This document shows, piece after piece, positions 19,300 to 29,870 of a stretch of DNA of 64,000 nt. Source of the DNA: Stomoxys calcitrans (taxonomy: Eukaryota > Arthropoda > Insecta > Diptera > Muscidae). Position numbers and translations under genes: made by a program. The stretch is taken from NCBI RefSeq assembly GCF_963082655.1, contig NC_081553.1:186876752-186940751 (forward strand). The letters are read 5' to 3'. Every line of letters begins with the position of its first letter. The first letter of the stretch is position 1. The notes under the pieces were generated by a model that did no database searches, was not told the DNA's origin, and was given only the letters and a program-made list of their open reading frames with translations.

Positions 19300-19509
19300 T
19301 AGTAACTCCAGCAAATAAGTCTTTTGAAGGCGACCACAAAAGGAAAGGCAAAAGGGAAAAACCAAAACTCTGATGGTGACTACCAAGTGGAGAGCAACAT
19401 CTCGAAACTGGAGAAGAAGCGCAGAAGATCGAGGCGCTTTGGCATATTTTCAACGTATAGATGCCCAAGGAATAAATTTTCTCTATTGGCCAATTAAAGT
19501 AAGTAAAGG

Positions 19510-20120
19510 ACCGTCCCCGCTCCGCTGTGAATTCTTTCACTCTCTAATATCTTTTAGTTCAGCCCTATAATGCCATGGTCTATAAATAAGTTATGTTATG
19601 GGGAGTTTTAGAGATGGGCGTGGGCCTCTCAGAAATTTCGCCTCGAATGTGTTTATCAAATTCGTGCCCTACTCTCAAATATCATTAATTTGAGCTCCAT
19701 ATTACCATGGTCGGTAAATAAACCCGGTTTGGTGGTGAAACGACTCCCAATACTTGGACTTAATGTTGATGGCATAATCGTAATCTTCTCCCGAATACCT
19801 ATCAAATTCGTGCTCTACTCCCAAGTATCATTCATTTGAGCTCCATTTTGGCATGGTCGGTAAATATGCCCGGTTTGTTCGTGGAACCATCCCCAATACT
19901 TGTACTTAATTTTGATGTCATATTCGTAATCTTCTCCCAAATACCTATCCTTTGAAAAATATATAGACATGAACGTCACTATGTCTGTTTGGAAGATTTT
20001 TGGGGTTGGAGCGGCACTTTGGGTACTTTGAACCCATTTTTAATACCATATTCGTATTCAACTCTTCAAAACCTTTCATTTGACATCCATATCGTTCCCA
20101 TCTGTCAACTTTTGATTTTG
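19510..20120 (+). repeat. Class-3 dispersed repeat with 146-bp tandem units
   Basis: ATCAAATTCGTGC occurs at 19655 and 19801, each followed by 'TTTGAGCTCCAT' and 'CATGGTCGGTAAATA'. It ends at 'TTTTGATTTTGGCTGG', where a LINE-derived piece is inserted, and resumes after it at about 20517. Confidence 0.62.
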
Positions 20121-20516
20121 GCTGGTTGTTGTTGTTATAGCCACATTTTTATGTAGAGGTGGAGATCGTCATCAAGCTACATATGTGAGCAAGCTTGTTT
20201 CGGTCCAAAGGACCGATCGCCACAAGAACTGGGTGGCCATTGGTTATTTAAAAACGTCAATAACCCGCATTGACATGTCATCACTGGCACTCAGTATTTG
20301 TGCAAGAGCAAGTGCCGCCCGGCCTCTCACTGAGACTCTCCGTTTGATACTGCTGATGTTCGCGACTGCAGTTGCAGCTACTCCGTAGAGAGCATTTCAC
20401 TATCCGCAACCTGTGGACAAGCTCGCAGCTAAGTTATCGCGCCAGCAATGAACACCACACAGATCGGTCCTCAATATTCCAGACTGTGTGGTGCTTACAG
20501 CTATCCCGTGCAAGGA
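20121..20516 (-). mobile_element. RTE 5'-UTR-like or LINE-derived short element with (CAA)n end
   Basis: On the minus strand it matches, in order, the region 31500-31780 upstream of the RTE endonuclease ('GTGTGGTGT', 'GGATAGTG', 'GTAGCTGCAA', 'GAGAGTCTCAGT', 'TACTGAGTGCC', 'AAATAACCAATGGCC') and ends in ACAACAACAAC. No protein is encoded. It interrupts the class-3 repeat. It may be a non-autonomous element that borrowed a LINE 5' end. Confidence 0.6.
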
Positions 20517-20624
20517 TTTTTGCCGGTTTTATTGGGGTGTGGGGGAGGGTCCGCTTTTCTTTAGATATCAAAAAATGAAGTACCCTATTTTCACTATGAA
20601 ACCATTTTGCACCATCTGTGAAAG
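20502..20624 (+). repeat. Left arm of about 120-bp inverted repeat around RT relic
   Basis: From 'GCTATCCCGTGCAAGG' to 'GCACCATCTGTG', it is inversely repeated at about 21410-21530 with few differences. The arm spans the junction between the LINE-derived piece and class-3 sequence, so the inverted copy was made after that junction formed. Confidence 0.72.
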
Positions 20625-20699
20625 TTTGAAGAAAAATGATTCAGCCATTTTTTGAGTCTATACGGAACATTCAAACAAACAAACACAAATTGTTTTTTT

Positions 20700-22345
20700 T
20701 TTATTACAGGATTAACTGGCCCGGTGTGCTTCGCTACACCAATAAGAGATTGCTGCCCCGTCAAAGGCAGGTCTGTACGGTCGTCCTCCTGTACGGTCGA
20801 CACCACTCTACGACAGAAGGAGTACACTTTGGCGCCCTTCTTGGATATTGAGGGGGCCTTCAATTATGTGGAGATAGGATCGATAGTCACTGCACTGGAC
20901 CGCACGGGGATTCACTCCATAATCTCCCAGTGGACCAATAATATGCTTTATGGCAGGATTGTTAACGTGAACTTGGGAGAGTGCGGTCAGAAGGCGGGTG
21001 ACCAGAGGAACGCTCCAAGGAGGGGTGTTCTAGCCGTTTCAATGGAACCACGTGATTATTGAAATCCTGATGGATCTCGGTGGGGACGGTACGAGGATTA
21101 TCGTTTATGCGGACTACATCGAGCTGCTTGTCCGGGGCAGGTTACCGTTGACGATCAGCAAGATCATGGAAGGGTCACTGAGGAGGTTGTCTCGATGGGC
21201 TACCAGAAACGGATTGAGAACCAACCCAGGGAAGACGGAGGTGGTAATCCTCACGCGTACCTATGCATAGTACTCGTTACGAAACTGTCCTGGAAGAGAA
21301 ACACCGAGGAAAGAAGCCGTAAGACACTGTGTGTTTTTTATTCCTGCAGGAGGACGTTCGGTAGGAAGTGATGGGTATACGGCCATCATGAGACTAGATG
21401 GTGCACACAGATGGTGCAAAATGGTTTCGTGGTGAAAATAGGGTACTTCATTTTTTGATATCTTAAGAGGGGCGGACCCTCCCCCCATACCCCAATAAAA
21501 CCGGCAAAAATCCTTGTACGGGATAGCCCAAGATGGTATACGGCCATCATGAGACCAGTACTGACCTATGGAGCACTGGTATGGTGGAATGCCGTAGAAA
21601 AGAGGAAGAAGTGCGAAGAAGTTCCAAGACTGGCCTGCGTCGGGATTACAGGGGCACTAAGATTCGCACCGCAAGCAGACCTGGAGGCGATGCTGGATAT
21701 GGAGCCCATTGAGGCCTATATTCGGAACTGCATCGCAAAGGTCGCGCTTAGGCTGAGGAGATCGGCGTGCTGAAGAAGGATGGTTGCGGCCACAGTTCGA
21801 TTCTGGGTGTTAGGGATTCGCAGGGTAGGCTGAAGAGGATCTCCGGCTACCTGGCACCAGTGCCGACTGAATTGAGGGCATTCGTGATTCGTTTTCTTGG
21901 GAGGGATGAATGGAGGGCGAATGCTGTACTTGAGGAGGATGAGACCTCGATCTACACCGATGGCTCCAAGATGGAGTCAGGGACTGGATTGGATGTCTAC
22001 TCTGACGCACTTAATATCGGTATGTCTCTGAGACTGCGGGGCGAGTGTGCGGTCTTTTAGGCAGAGGTCTGTGATATTGCAATGGCCGCAAGGGAAATTC
22101 TGCAGAAGTTGTATTGATGAGGAGAAAACTATCGATCACTTGCTCAATTCAAGTCCGGGTGTGCAGGAACGCAGGCTCTCCTTTCTGGAGATGCGGTTGT
22201 TTTGCGATCTGGGTGATGTTGCGAACGTACCTCTGGGATGTCTCATGAGATTTGTGAACACATGCAAAGTTGAGCACCGTCTCTTACTCCTTCCCGCCAC
22301 TTTATACCCTTCACGTGTATCTAGCGCGACGTCAAAGGCTTGACG
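20700..22345 (+). mobile_element. Decayed LOA/I-like retrotransposon (RT + RNase H)
   Basis: Fragments in order: 'LAPFLDIEGAFNYVEIGSI' (20830-20900), 'IIVYADYIELLVRG' at about 21100 (YADY in place of YADD), 'PGKTEVVILTR', then after an inserted inverted arm 'MRPVLTYGALVWWNAVEKR' (21549-21605), 'ITGALRFAPQADLEAMLDMEPIE', RNase H start 'SIYTDGSKMESGTGL' (21950-21990), 'ECAVFQAEVCDIAM', and a C-terminal 'DEEKTIDHLLNSSP' to 'GDVANVPLGCLMRFV'. Most of RNase H after the QAE motif is deleted. Loss of the second YADD Asp makes the RT inactive. Confidence 0.78.
21410..21531 (-). repeat. Right arm of inverted repeat
   Basis: Inverse copy of 20502-20624. It interrupts the RT relic between the 'KTEVVILTRTYA' block and the 'VLTYGALVWW' block. 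On the left its end fuses to 'GGTGCACACAGATGG'. Confidence 0.72.
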
Positions 22346-22429
22346 TTGCAGTGGCCAGTCAGGATTACTACTAGCGAAGTCATACTTCCTAAGCCATAAA
22401 AAAAGTGAAGTCCTGTTCTGCAAAACGAG

Positions 22430-23060
22430 CGGCCACTAGACCTTGTCTACCCTGCAAGCGGCTACGTCTGCTCACGCCATATTCGCATAGATACATTCTT
22501 ATCCTATCCTTTCACAACCACAGTAATGAAATCTTGTCACCCTAATCTTCATATTGACCTCCTATATTGCATAACACTGTGACCACTGCTATGGATATCC
22601 AACATGCAAAATTCAAATTAAGAAGCAAGAAAAAAACAATCCAAACCATTATGGACAAGTCATTGACATTGGCATTGTTGCAAATGCATGAGAATAGAAA
22701 CCGTTTTAGACATTTTCACATCATCCCACTTAGATGATCGGCATTGGATTTTTTAAATTATAAAAATGGTATACAAAATAAAGTTTAATAAATATAAATA
22801 AAATTTTATACACCCATATTTGAGGTTAATTGCATAACGGCGGCCATAAAAAATACAATGAAAAGAATAATAAAATAAAATTTACACAAATTTATGATGC
22901 TTTGACATCATGAACTTTAAAGGTGCTAAATTTTAATTGTCCACAAAACCAAAAGGAAACCCGACAATTGTTAATTTATCTCTTTTTTACAACTAAAGTG
23001 TTAATTTAAACTAAAAACTGTATATAGAGGGAGAGGTATAATAATATTTTTAATTTTTAA
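22430..23060. other. AT-rich region, no gene
   Basis: Low-complexity A/T sequence with no recognised repeat. Its right end may be the intron upstream of the candidate exon at 23064. Confidence 0.5.
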
Positions 23061-23063
23061 TAG

Positions 23064-23360
23064 GGGTATTACCTAAACCAAAGTGCGCCTTTAGGCCTCC
23101 CAAATTTCTTACACGAAATAGTCCAGATTTTTTGAAGTTACAATTGAGAATAAAACCAAAATCGGATTCTAAAACACATGTCCCGCAAGCCAATCCTAAA
23201 AAAAGATCCAAGAAAAAGGGAAAAAAAAGAAAACAAACACAGAAAAATTATAGGATTTTCAAAATATTTCACATAGGTACAGATTTATACACACATGGCA
23301 TGAGTGAAGGTGAAGATGAAGATGAAGGTGACTATTGTGGTTATGATTTGTACAAAAAAA
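23064..23360 (+). CDS. Candidate internal exon, Lys-rich then acidic protein
   Basis: Open frame between a plausible acceptor (TTTTTAATTTTTAATAG before 23064) and a strong donor (AAAAA|GTGAGT after 23360). It reads 'VLPKPKCAFRPPKFLTRNS', a basic cluster 'KKRSKKKGKKRKQTQKNYR' like a nuclear localisation signal, then 'SEGEDEDEGDYCGYDLYKKK'. No domain is recognised. No other exons are assigned. The low repeat content and clean splice borders favour a host exon; chance A-rich coding is the alternative. Confidence 0.42.
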
Positions 23361-23559
23361 AAGTGAGTTTGACATACAGATGTTAAATGGATTTTGTTCA
23401 ATGTGTCTTTTGGTGTAATGTATTGTGAATGGAGAATTGAAGGAGGTGAGGGGGAATTGCTTTTCTGTGTTTGGTTTGTTAGCTTAAAAATAATTGGGAG
23501 AAATTTTAAGTTATTTTTATATACAAAACCTTTTTACTATTGATTTAATACAAACATAT

Positions 23560-24015
23560 ACTTCAGGAAGCTCTACGTGCAACAGCAAAGTGGGCTACCT
23601 AAAGTGGTCTAAGTTTAAAATGCGTGCAAGACAGAAGTGTTGGGTTGCCCAAAAAGTAATTGCGGATTTTTCATATAGTCGGCGTTGACAAATTTTTTCA
23701 CAGCTTGTGACTCTGTAATTGCATTCTTTCTTCTGTCAGTTATCAGCTGTGACTTTTAGCTTGCTTTAGAAAAAAGTGTAAAAAAGTATATTTGATTAAA
23801 GTTCATTCTAAGTTTTATTAAAAAATCCGCAATTACTTTTTGGGCAACCCAATAGTTCTTTCCAGCAGGATATACAAAGTGCCTACAGTGAAACCTGTCC
23901 CCTTGGGAGAATGCTCCATTTACAGAATGCTCAAAATACCTGGGTGTTTTGCTGGACAGGAAACTGAACTTCAAATCCAACATTTTGGAAAGGGCAAGAA
24001 AGGCCACTCTTGATG
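23560..24015 (+). mobile_element. LOA/I-like RT fragment split by MITE
   Basis: 'EALRATAKWAT' equivalent sequence at 23568-23600 is the plus-strand counterpart of the relic at 16570-16625. After the MITE the reading goes on with 'CSKYLGVLLDRKLNFKSNILERARKATL' (23930-24010), the RT thumb. The right end meets a half foldback element. Confidence 0.68.
23640..23852 (-). mobile_element. mariner-type MITE (TTGGGTTGCCC family), copy 2
   Basis: 213 bp in inverse orientation to copy 1. TIRs are intact. Flanks are TG (23638-23639, mutated) and TA (23853-23854). The surrounding RT sequence is continuous when the MITE is removed. Confidence 0.88.
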
Positions 24016-24228
24016 CAACGTTACGGTGAATGAACACATTTCGAACCGAACACTGATTTTGGTAATAAAATTCAATGATTTGCAAGCGTTGCTCGTTAGT
24101 AAGTCTATTCATGATGAAATGTCAAAGCATACTGAGCATCTTTCTCTTTGACACCATGTCTGAAATCCCACGTGATCTGTCAAATACTAATGCATGAAAA
24201 TCCTAACCTCAAAAAAATCACGCTTTAT
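24016..24228 (-). mobile_element. Half copy of foldback Tc1/mariner element
   Basis: Holds one terminal repeat and a few bases of the centre ('GCAACGTTACGGTGAATG'), ending AAAAAAATCACGCTTTA. The TIR has one substitution (CACGC for CACCC). The other half is missing at the junction with the RT fragment. Confidence 0.82.
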
Positions 24229-24229
24229 A

Positions 24230-24485
24230 TGTGGCAAAGTTAGTTAATAAAGTCTTGTTTAAATGCTGTGAAACCAAGAAATATTACCGTATACGTACAT
24301 GGAGAGCGATGCCAATGCACCTCACAGTTTTTTGGTGCTAAGGAACTGAATTTTGTATTATATAGGATGGTCAAAGAATATAAGTGAAATTAATGGCTAG
24401 AACATGTGATGCACGGTAACTTAAGTGTTAATATCGGTTAGCTGTGGTCTAGTCACTCTCAAACGCCTACAGAAAGAATTATAGT
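24230..24485. other. No gene seen
   Basis: Ordinary AT-rich sequence with no recognised element. Confidence 0.45.
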
Positions 24486-24489
24486 ACCT

Positions 24490-25910
24490 CAGTCACATTT
24501 GATGACAAAACAGTGACTGATCCGAAGATATGTGCTAGGTTTTTTAGCCGTCAATTAACTGAGCATATCGAGAGTGATAGGGACAGGAAGGAGAGCCACA
24601 CATATGTGGTCTTTGAGCCGATAAAAAACCATTACGTTAAATCGGGGACGAAATTACGTCCTTACGTAAACTCTACAATGATGCTGAAGAACCTCAACCT
24701 TCATACACTCTCCAGATGTTTAGAAAATCGGAAGTTTATCTTCCAACTGAAAACAGGAAGGCAATTACCCTGAGATGTTGCAGGAGGGACGAAGTTGTGC
24801 TCTGTCGTAACTCTTCAATGATGCTGAAGAACCTGGATGCACTGTACATGAACGAGTACGTGAACATGGTCCTCATCTAGGAGGCTGCAATATAGTGGTG
24901 TCAAAACTTCAGGCGGATAAGTCTTTCTTCCTTTTTCTTGAAGACACTACAGAGGATTATGGATTTGCACGTTAGAAGCAACCTGGGTGTGTCATACCTC
25001 TGCGGATGCCAGCATGCTTACATCAGAAGAAGACCATTTGACTCCGCTTAACATAGAGTTATTCATCACCTGAAGAGATCTCTCGAGTACAACGATTTTA
25101 CCTTGGCGGCTAGACTGGACATTGAGGGAGCTTTCAATAATGTCCATTCTTCTGCCATAGAGGCGGCCTTGAGGAACGTTTAAATGGAGGAGGGCTGCGA
25201 GCTTTCTCTATGCTCGCTTCGCTATTTATAGCTGACACTAGGGCGCCGCCTCGATGTGGTGTCATTTAACCGCTCTTATGGATCATTCTTGGGGAACTTG
25301 GGACGAGAGGGTTCAAGGAGTGCACTTACGCGCAAATTTGTGTCTACTGTGTCGGAGGTGCTGGACAGAGCTCTTGGATGTACATCTTGCTGGCAAAGGA
25401 GTGTGAACTGAGCGAAGTTGCTATTGTTCACATGGAGAAGGAAATTTCCCGAGTTTAGGCTTCCCTCTCTACAGAGAGTGCCACAGAAGCTGTTAGTGCC
25501 CGCCAAATTCCTTGGTGTGATTCGGGACAGTAACTTGAACTGGAATCTCAATAAGGCATCTAGAAATAAGAAAGTGTTTGCGGCACTATACTCCTCTCAG
25601 GGGCTCGTGGGAAGTAGATGGGGATTGAAAACAAGATTGATGCATTGGTTGTACTCGGCGCTGGTACGTCCGGTGCCCTAAGGTGCCATATCTGGTGCCA
25701 TGAAAACCACCGCGACTATGTCATATGCATTAGGGAAAAGGCTGAGAGGACATTGTTTAAAATACTTCAGGTAGGCCTACTAAGGGCGCAACCGTCGAGA
25801 CATATTCGTATATAAGATAGTGACATGATGGACCGTCAAAAGGATTTCCAGGTGGTGAAGGTTATAGTTGATAGAAGATTGGTGGTTCAGTTGCTTACTA
25901 TAGAAGTGTG
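24490..25910 (+). mobile_element. Decayed jockey/LOA-like RT
   Basis: Starts with a block like 'DPKICARFFSRQLTEHIESDRDRKESH' (24513-24600), which precedes the RT domain in jockey/LOA proteins. A duplicated 'CAATGATGCTGAAGAACCT' block follows (24676, 24817), then 'LDIEGAFNNVHSSAIEAALRNV' (25118-25180) and 'FLGVIRDSNLNWNLNKASRNKKVF' with 'WGLKTRLMHWLYSALVRPV' (25510-25678). Stops and frame changes occur throughout; no RNase H remains. Confidence 0.68.
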
Positions 25911-26159
25911 ACGGGGCCTAGGCGGATTGACTGTATACTGCAGTTCTCAAATTAATAATGCTATATGGTGTTATGGTCCGGTGGACGGAGCTATAAAAAT
26001 GCATTTACATTTCATAACTTAGCAGTGGCCTTTCTTGTGGTTTATCTACCAACATATGACCTTTATTTAATAAGAGTAGACTACAAAATCAAGCAAAAAA
26101 GAAGTTTTACATGCCATTTGTCAAAAACAAGTAAAAGCGTGCTAAGTTCGTTCAGGCCG

Positions 26160-26500
26160 GATCTTCTATACCACTCACCATGGATCGCATTCTTCAAGTT
26201 CTTTGCTTGGTATCTATTTCTAGGCAAACAAAAGAAAATGGAATAGTATTGCAGTGCTATTGGAGCTTTAAACGGTTTCGGACAATACTTGGTTTTAATG
26301 TTGGAGTCCATAGTAGAAGTCGTAGTGCAAAATTTCAGCCAAATCAGATAAGAATTGCATCCAATAGAAGCTTAAAAAGTAAAATCGGGAGATTGGTTTA
26401 TATGGGAACTATATCAGTTTATAAACCGATTCAGACCATATTTAAGACGCATGTGAAAGTTCATAGCCAGACAAAACTGCGCCCTCTAGGCGCTCAAGAA
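26160..26500 (-). repeat. mini-me-like repeat, 3'-end fragment (subfamily with GAGGGTATATAAG end)
   Basis: Matches the end subfamily of 32902-34540 and 40083-40723 ('CACCATGGATCGCATT', then 'AGTAAAATCGGGAGATTGG', 'GCGCCCTCTAGGCGCTCAAGAA'). A foldback element is inserted at its right end. Confidence 0.62.
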
Positions 26501-26509
26501 TTGCATATA

Positions 26510-27107
26510 AAGGGTGATTTTTTTGAGGTTAGGATTTTCATGCATTAGTATTTGACAGATCACGTGGGATTTCAGACATGGTGTCAAAGAGAAAGATGCT
26601 CAGTATGCTTTGACATTTCATCATGAATAGACTTACTAACGAGCAACGCTTGCAAATCATTGAATTTTATTACCAAAATCAGTGTTCGGTTCGAAATGTG
26701 TTCATTCATGTGTTCAGCGATGAGGCTCATTTCTGGTTGAATGGCTACGTAAATAAGCAAAATTGCCGCATTTGGAGTGAAGAGCAACCAGAAGCCGTTC
26801 AAGAACTGCCCATGCATCCCGAAAAATGCACTGTTTAGTGTGGTTTGTACGCTGGTGGAATCATTGGACCGTATTTTTTCAAAGATGCTGTTGGACGCAA
26901 CGTTACGGTGAATGAACACATTTCGAACCGAACACTGATTTTGGTAATAAAATTCAATGATTTGCAAGCGTTGCTCGTTAGTAAGTCTATTCATGATGAA
27001 ATGTCAAAGCATACTGAGCATCTTTCTCCTTGACACCATGTCTGAAATCCCACGTGATCTGTCAAATACTAATGCATGAAAATCCTAACCTCAAAAAAAT
27101 CACCCTT
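26510..27107. mobile_element. Foldback Tc1/mariner-superfamily element, copy 3 (opposite orientation)
   Basis: 598 bp with the same long TIRs and TA flanks (26508-26509, 27108-27109). The central segment reads on the plus strand here ('VFSDEAHFWLNGYVNKQNCR' from about 26709), so the whole element lies inverted relative to copies 1 and 2. About 10 bp are missing at the join between the left TIR and centre, and a Trp codon has become a stop (TGG to TAG, about 26838). Confidence 0.87.
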
Positions 27108-27239
27108 TATATTGAGCCTTTAGGGAGAGAAATTCTTATCAGATTTATCTGAAATTTTGCCAGATGATTTTTTCTATGAACTCCAAGAAAAGTATTTAGT
27201 AAAGTACGAGTCTATTTAGTATAGACTTTACGTTTCTGT

Positions 27240-28870
27240 TGCGACTTCCTCCAACAACCATTCATGACCGACACAAGGGGAAGGTTCACTACGAACTTAG
27301 TACCTTTCAATTCCCTCTATATCCTTGTGCCCCGGCACCCAGCATAAGGTCATGGTATGGTATGCCTGTAGATGCATCAGTAACTTCCGACAGCGGGCCA
27401 GGACCTTGGATCTCACACAAGTTTTACCTGACGCCTTCAACGTTGCCCGACTGTCGCTGAAAATGTGAATTTTTGATCGGGCGATATCCATAGACAATAT
27501 AAGCTCTGCTGCTGCCGCCATCTCATACAACTCTGCCTGAAAAATACTGCAATCATCTCTCATCCGTAAGGAGAAGTTGCTATCGAGTTCACTGCAATAA
27601 ATACCACACCCTGTTCCATCCTCAATCTTCGACCCATCTGTAAAAACATTAATGTTTGAAAATCTAATCCGCCCCTTCAGCCATTCCGCCGGGGTAGGTA
27701 ATATTACTTGCAGTCAATTATCTACCACTTCCATTCCTATGGGGAAGTCTGTCTGAGAGACGGCCGTGGTACTACCAAATATACGTGAGTGTCTTCCCGG
27801 TGACCCACGAATCAATCCAAGCTGCGACAATCTGAGAAGAGTCTTCACCGCTGTCTCCCTTGGAAATAAGTCCATAGGCTGAATCCCCATCATTACCTCT
27901 AATGACCCAGTCGTAGTGGTTCCCATAGCCCCAGCAACAAATCTCAAAGCGAACCTATTCACCCTTTTTAAGGTAACGGACATGGGACGAAAAAATCATC
28001 ACCGGCCACCAAAAGCACCCCTTAAAACTTCGCCAACTACGATACTAGATAAAGACCTAAAGACCGGTATCTTTCGCCTACGTTTAAATAGAACCAGTTC
28101 CGTTTTCCACACATTCACACCCAGGCCGCAACCCGTCGCCAATGAAGCAGTACATCTAAGTGCACCATTCAACACCTCCGAAATCGTGTCCAAAAATCTC
28201 CCTGTGGCGAGAATAACCAGATCGTCCGCGTAGAAGATCGTTCATCACGAGGATCTAGAGCAGCAGTGATATTCATCACTGTGATGTGATGCATCAATGG
28301 CAGAGGAGCTCACGTTATTTGAAGCCCCCTCAATATCCGAAAACGCCGACTGGGTGAAATCCTTTTAATCGATATGTCTCTCAATATGATGTACCACATG
28401 ATGTAATGAAGAGTCCACGGATCTGCCCTTTATATAGGCATGCTGACAGCGAGAGAAGAAAGATGTTCCCAACTCTCTTCTGGTATGAAGGTCCAAGATC
28501 CTCTTCTTGGACCTTTGTCTTGACAAGAAAAGAAGAGAGACTAGTCGGCCTAAAATCCTTTGCTGAACTGTGTTGCAGCTTTCCCGCCTTCGATATAAAA
28601 ACTACCATAACTTTCCTCCAAGATCTGGAAACATAGGTAAACCTTATACATGCTCTGAACACTCGTACGTATTCTTCACATAAATGGTTGAAAGCTTCCT
28701 GCAGCATCGTTTAATAAATACGGTCCGGCTCCGTGGACTTATATGGACACTCCCATAAGTCACCAGTCTATCGCCGACATCCTCCGCGGTCGTATATACC
28801 CCGGATATAGAAGACGAATTCCTATGCTCCGTGTGGTTGCAGTTCGAAAAATGTGTCTCCAGCAAATGTG
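27240..28870 (-). mobile_element. Decayed I/LOA-like retrotransposon (RT + RNase H), minus strand
   Basis: From right to left: 'SWRKVMVVFISKAGKLQHSSAKDFRPTSLSSFL' (RT start, 28640-28540), 'LNGALRCTASLATGCGLGVNVWKTELVLF' (28180-28090), 'VTLKRVNRFALRFVAGAMGTTTTGSLEVMMGIQPMDLF' (27980-27870), and RNase H 27563-27297 with 'CSIFQAELYEMAAAAELIL', 'HIFSDSRATLKAS' and 'LCWVPGHKDIEGIE'. The RT core with YADD is deleted or scrambled. It is a different lineage from the 15000-16995 relic, judging by sequence. Confidence 0.75.
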
Positions 28871-28885
28871 ACAGGGTTTCTCATT

Positions 28886-29103
28886 CGGCATATAATCTGA
28901 TATAGCCACCATACAAACCGATCCCCCGATTAGTCTTCTACGGCCCTAAGAATCTTAAATTTTTGGCTGAATTGGCAGAAATTTTTTACATAATGTACAC
29001 ATGTGCCCTTCAACTAAGTTCGACTGTGTACATTTTTAGTACAATTAATGGTGGTGGATACCCAAGACTCCGCCTGGCCGAACTTATCACATTTTACGTG
29101 TTT
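28886..29103 (+). repeat. mini-me-like repeat, 3'-end fragment
   Basis: Contains 'GATATAGCCACCATACAAACCG' and ends 'GGTGGTGGATACCCAAG', a damaged CCGCCTGGCCGAACTT palindrome, then 'TTTTACGTGTTT'. Confidence 0.6.
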
Positions 29104-29233
29104 AAATTGAAAAGGAATTCCTTCTTTTAAGCACCACCTTGTGACCTTTAAAAATCACCTTACAGTGTGTCCACCCACTGCGATTCTTTCCAAAATTCAT
29201 TAATACAGAGTAAATTAGGTCAGGTCACGTTGG

Positions 29234-29526
29234 AGGCCACCGTAGCGCAGAGGTTAGCATGTCCGTCTATGAGGCCAAGCGCATGGGTTCAAATCCAGAC
29301 GCGAACATCAGAAAAAATGTTCAGTGGTGGTTAGCTCTTACTAATGCTGGCTAGATTTGTGAGGTATCCTGCCATGTTAAAACTTCTCTACCAAGTGGTG
29401 TCGCTATGCGGCACGCCGTTCGAACTCGAGGCCCCTTATCATTTAGCTTAAACTTTTATCTGACTGCGCTCATTGATATGAGAAAAGTATCCCCTGTTCA
29501 TTTAGGGAATGTTCATGGGAAATTTT
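29234..29526 (+). repeat. tRNA-derived SINE
   Basis: An intact head (GGCCACCGTAGCGCAGAGGT at 29234) with B box GGGTTCAAATCC (about 29285), a body with a small deletion near 29430, and 3' end 'GGGAATGTTCATGGG'. Confidence 0.8.
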
Positions 29527-29635
29527 ATATTTTAGAGAAAATGAGGCATTTCATATATACATATACAATATATAGAAACTATCTAAATCTGAATCTATAA
29601 CGTTAGTCCTTGGCCCAAAACAGGAATACGTGAAG

Positions 29636-29870
29636 AATTTCATTACGATTGGATAACTAATGCGACCTGAACCTTAATTACCAGAATACATGAACTCACA
29701 GATAGACATGACTATTAAGAATCAGGAAATGTTTCTAACTCGATCAATACACTTAACAATAGGTCTACTGCTTCTCCTTCTTAGTGTTGCAGAGAAACGT
29801 ACATGGTTACAGTACCATATACCACAGTAGTGGTTAAGGGTATAATTAAGGGTATAAGGGTATAAATTAA
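29636..29870 (+). repeat. Class-2 repeat, 3'-end fragment
   Basis: Matches the end of the element at 44693-46672 ('AATGCGACCTG', 'CTCGATCAATACACTTA', 'GGTCTACTGCTTCTCCTTC', 'TACCACAGTAGTGG') with strong divergence. Confidence 0.6.

Larger units (their letters stand above)
18657..19505 (+). mobile_element. RTE-clade retrotransposon 3' fragment, interrupted twice
   Basis: Resumes at the 'LLYGSKAWVLAKAVETVLGVFER' region and continues after the SINE with 'IVTLIKIQRL' and the 'APAKKSF' tail, ending in 'CCAATTAAAGTAAGTAAAG'. A SINE (18829-19146) and an 81-bp segment (19205-19285) interrupt it. Only the end of the ORF remains. Confidence 0.78.
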
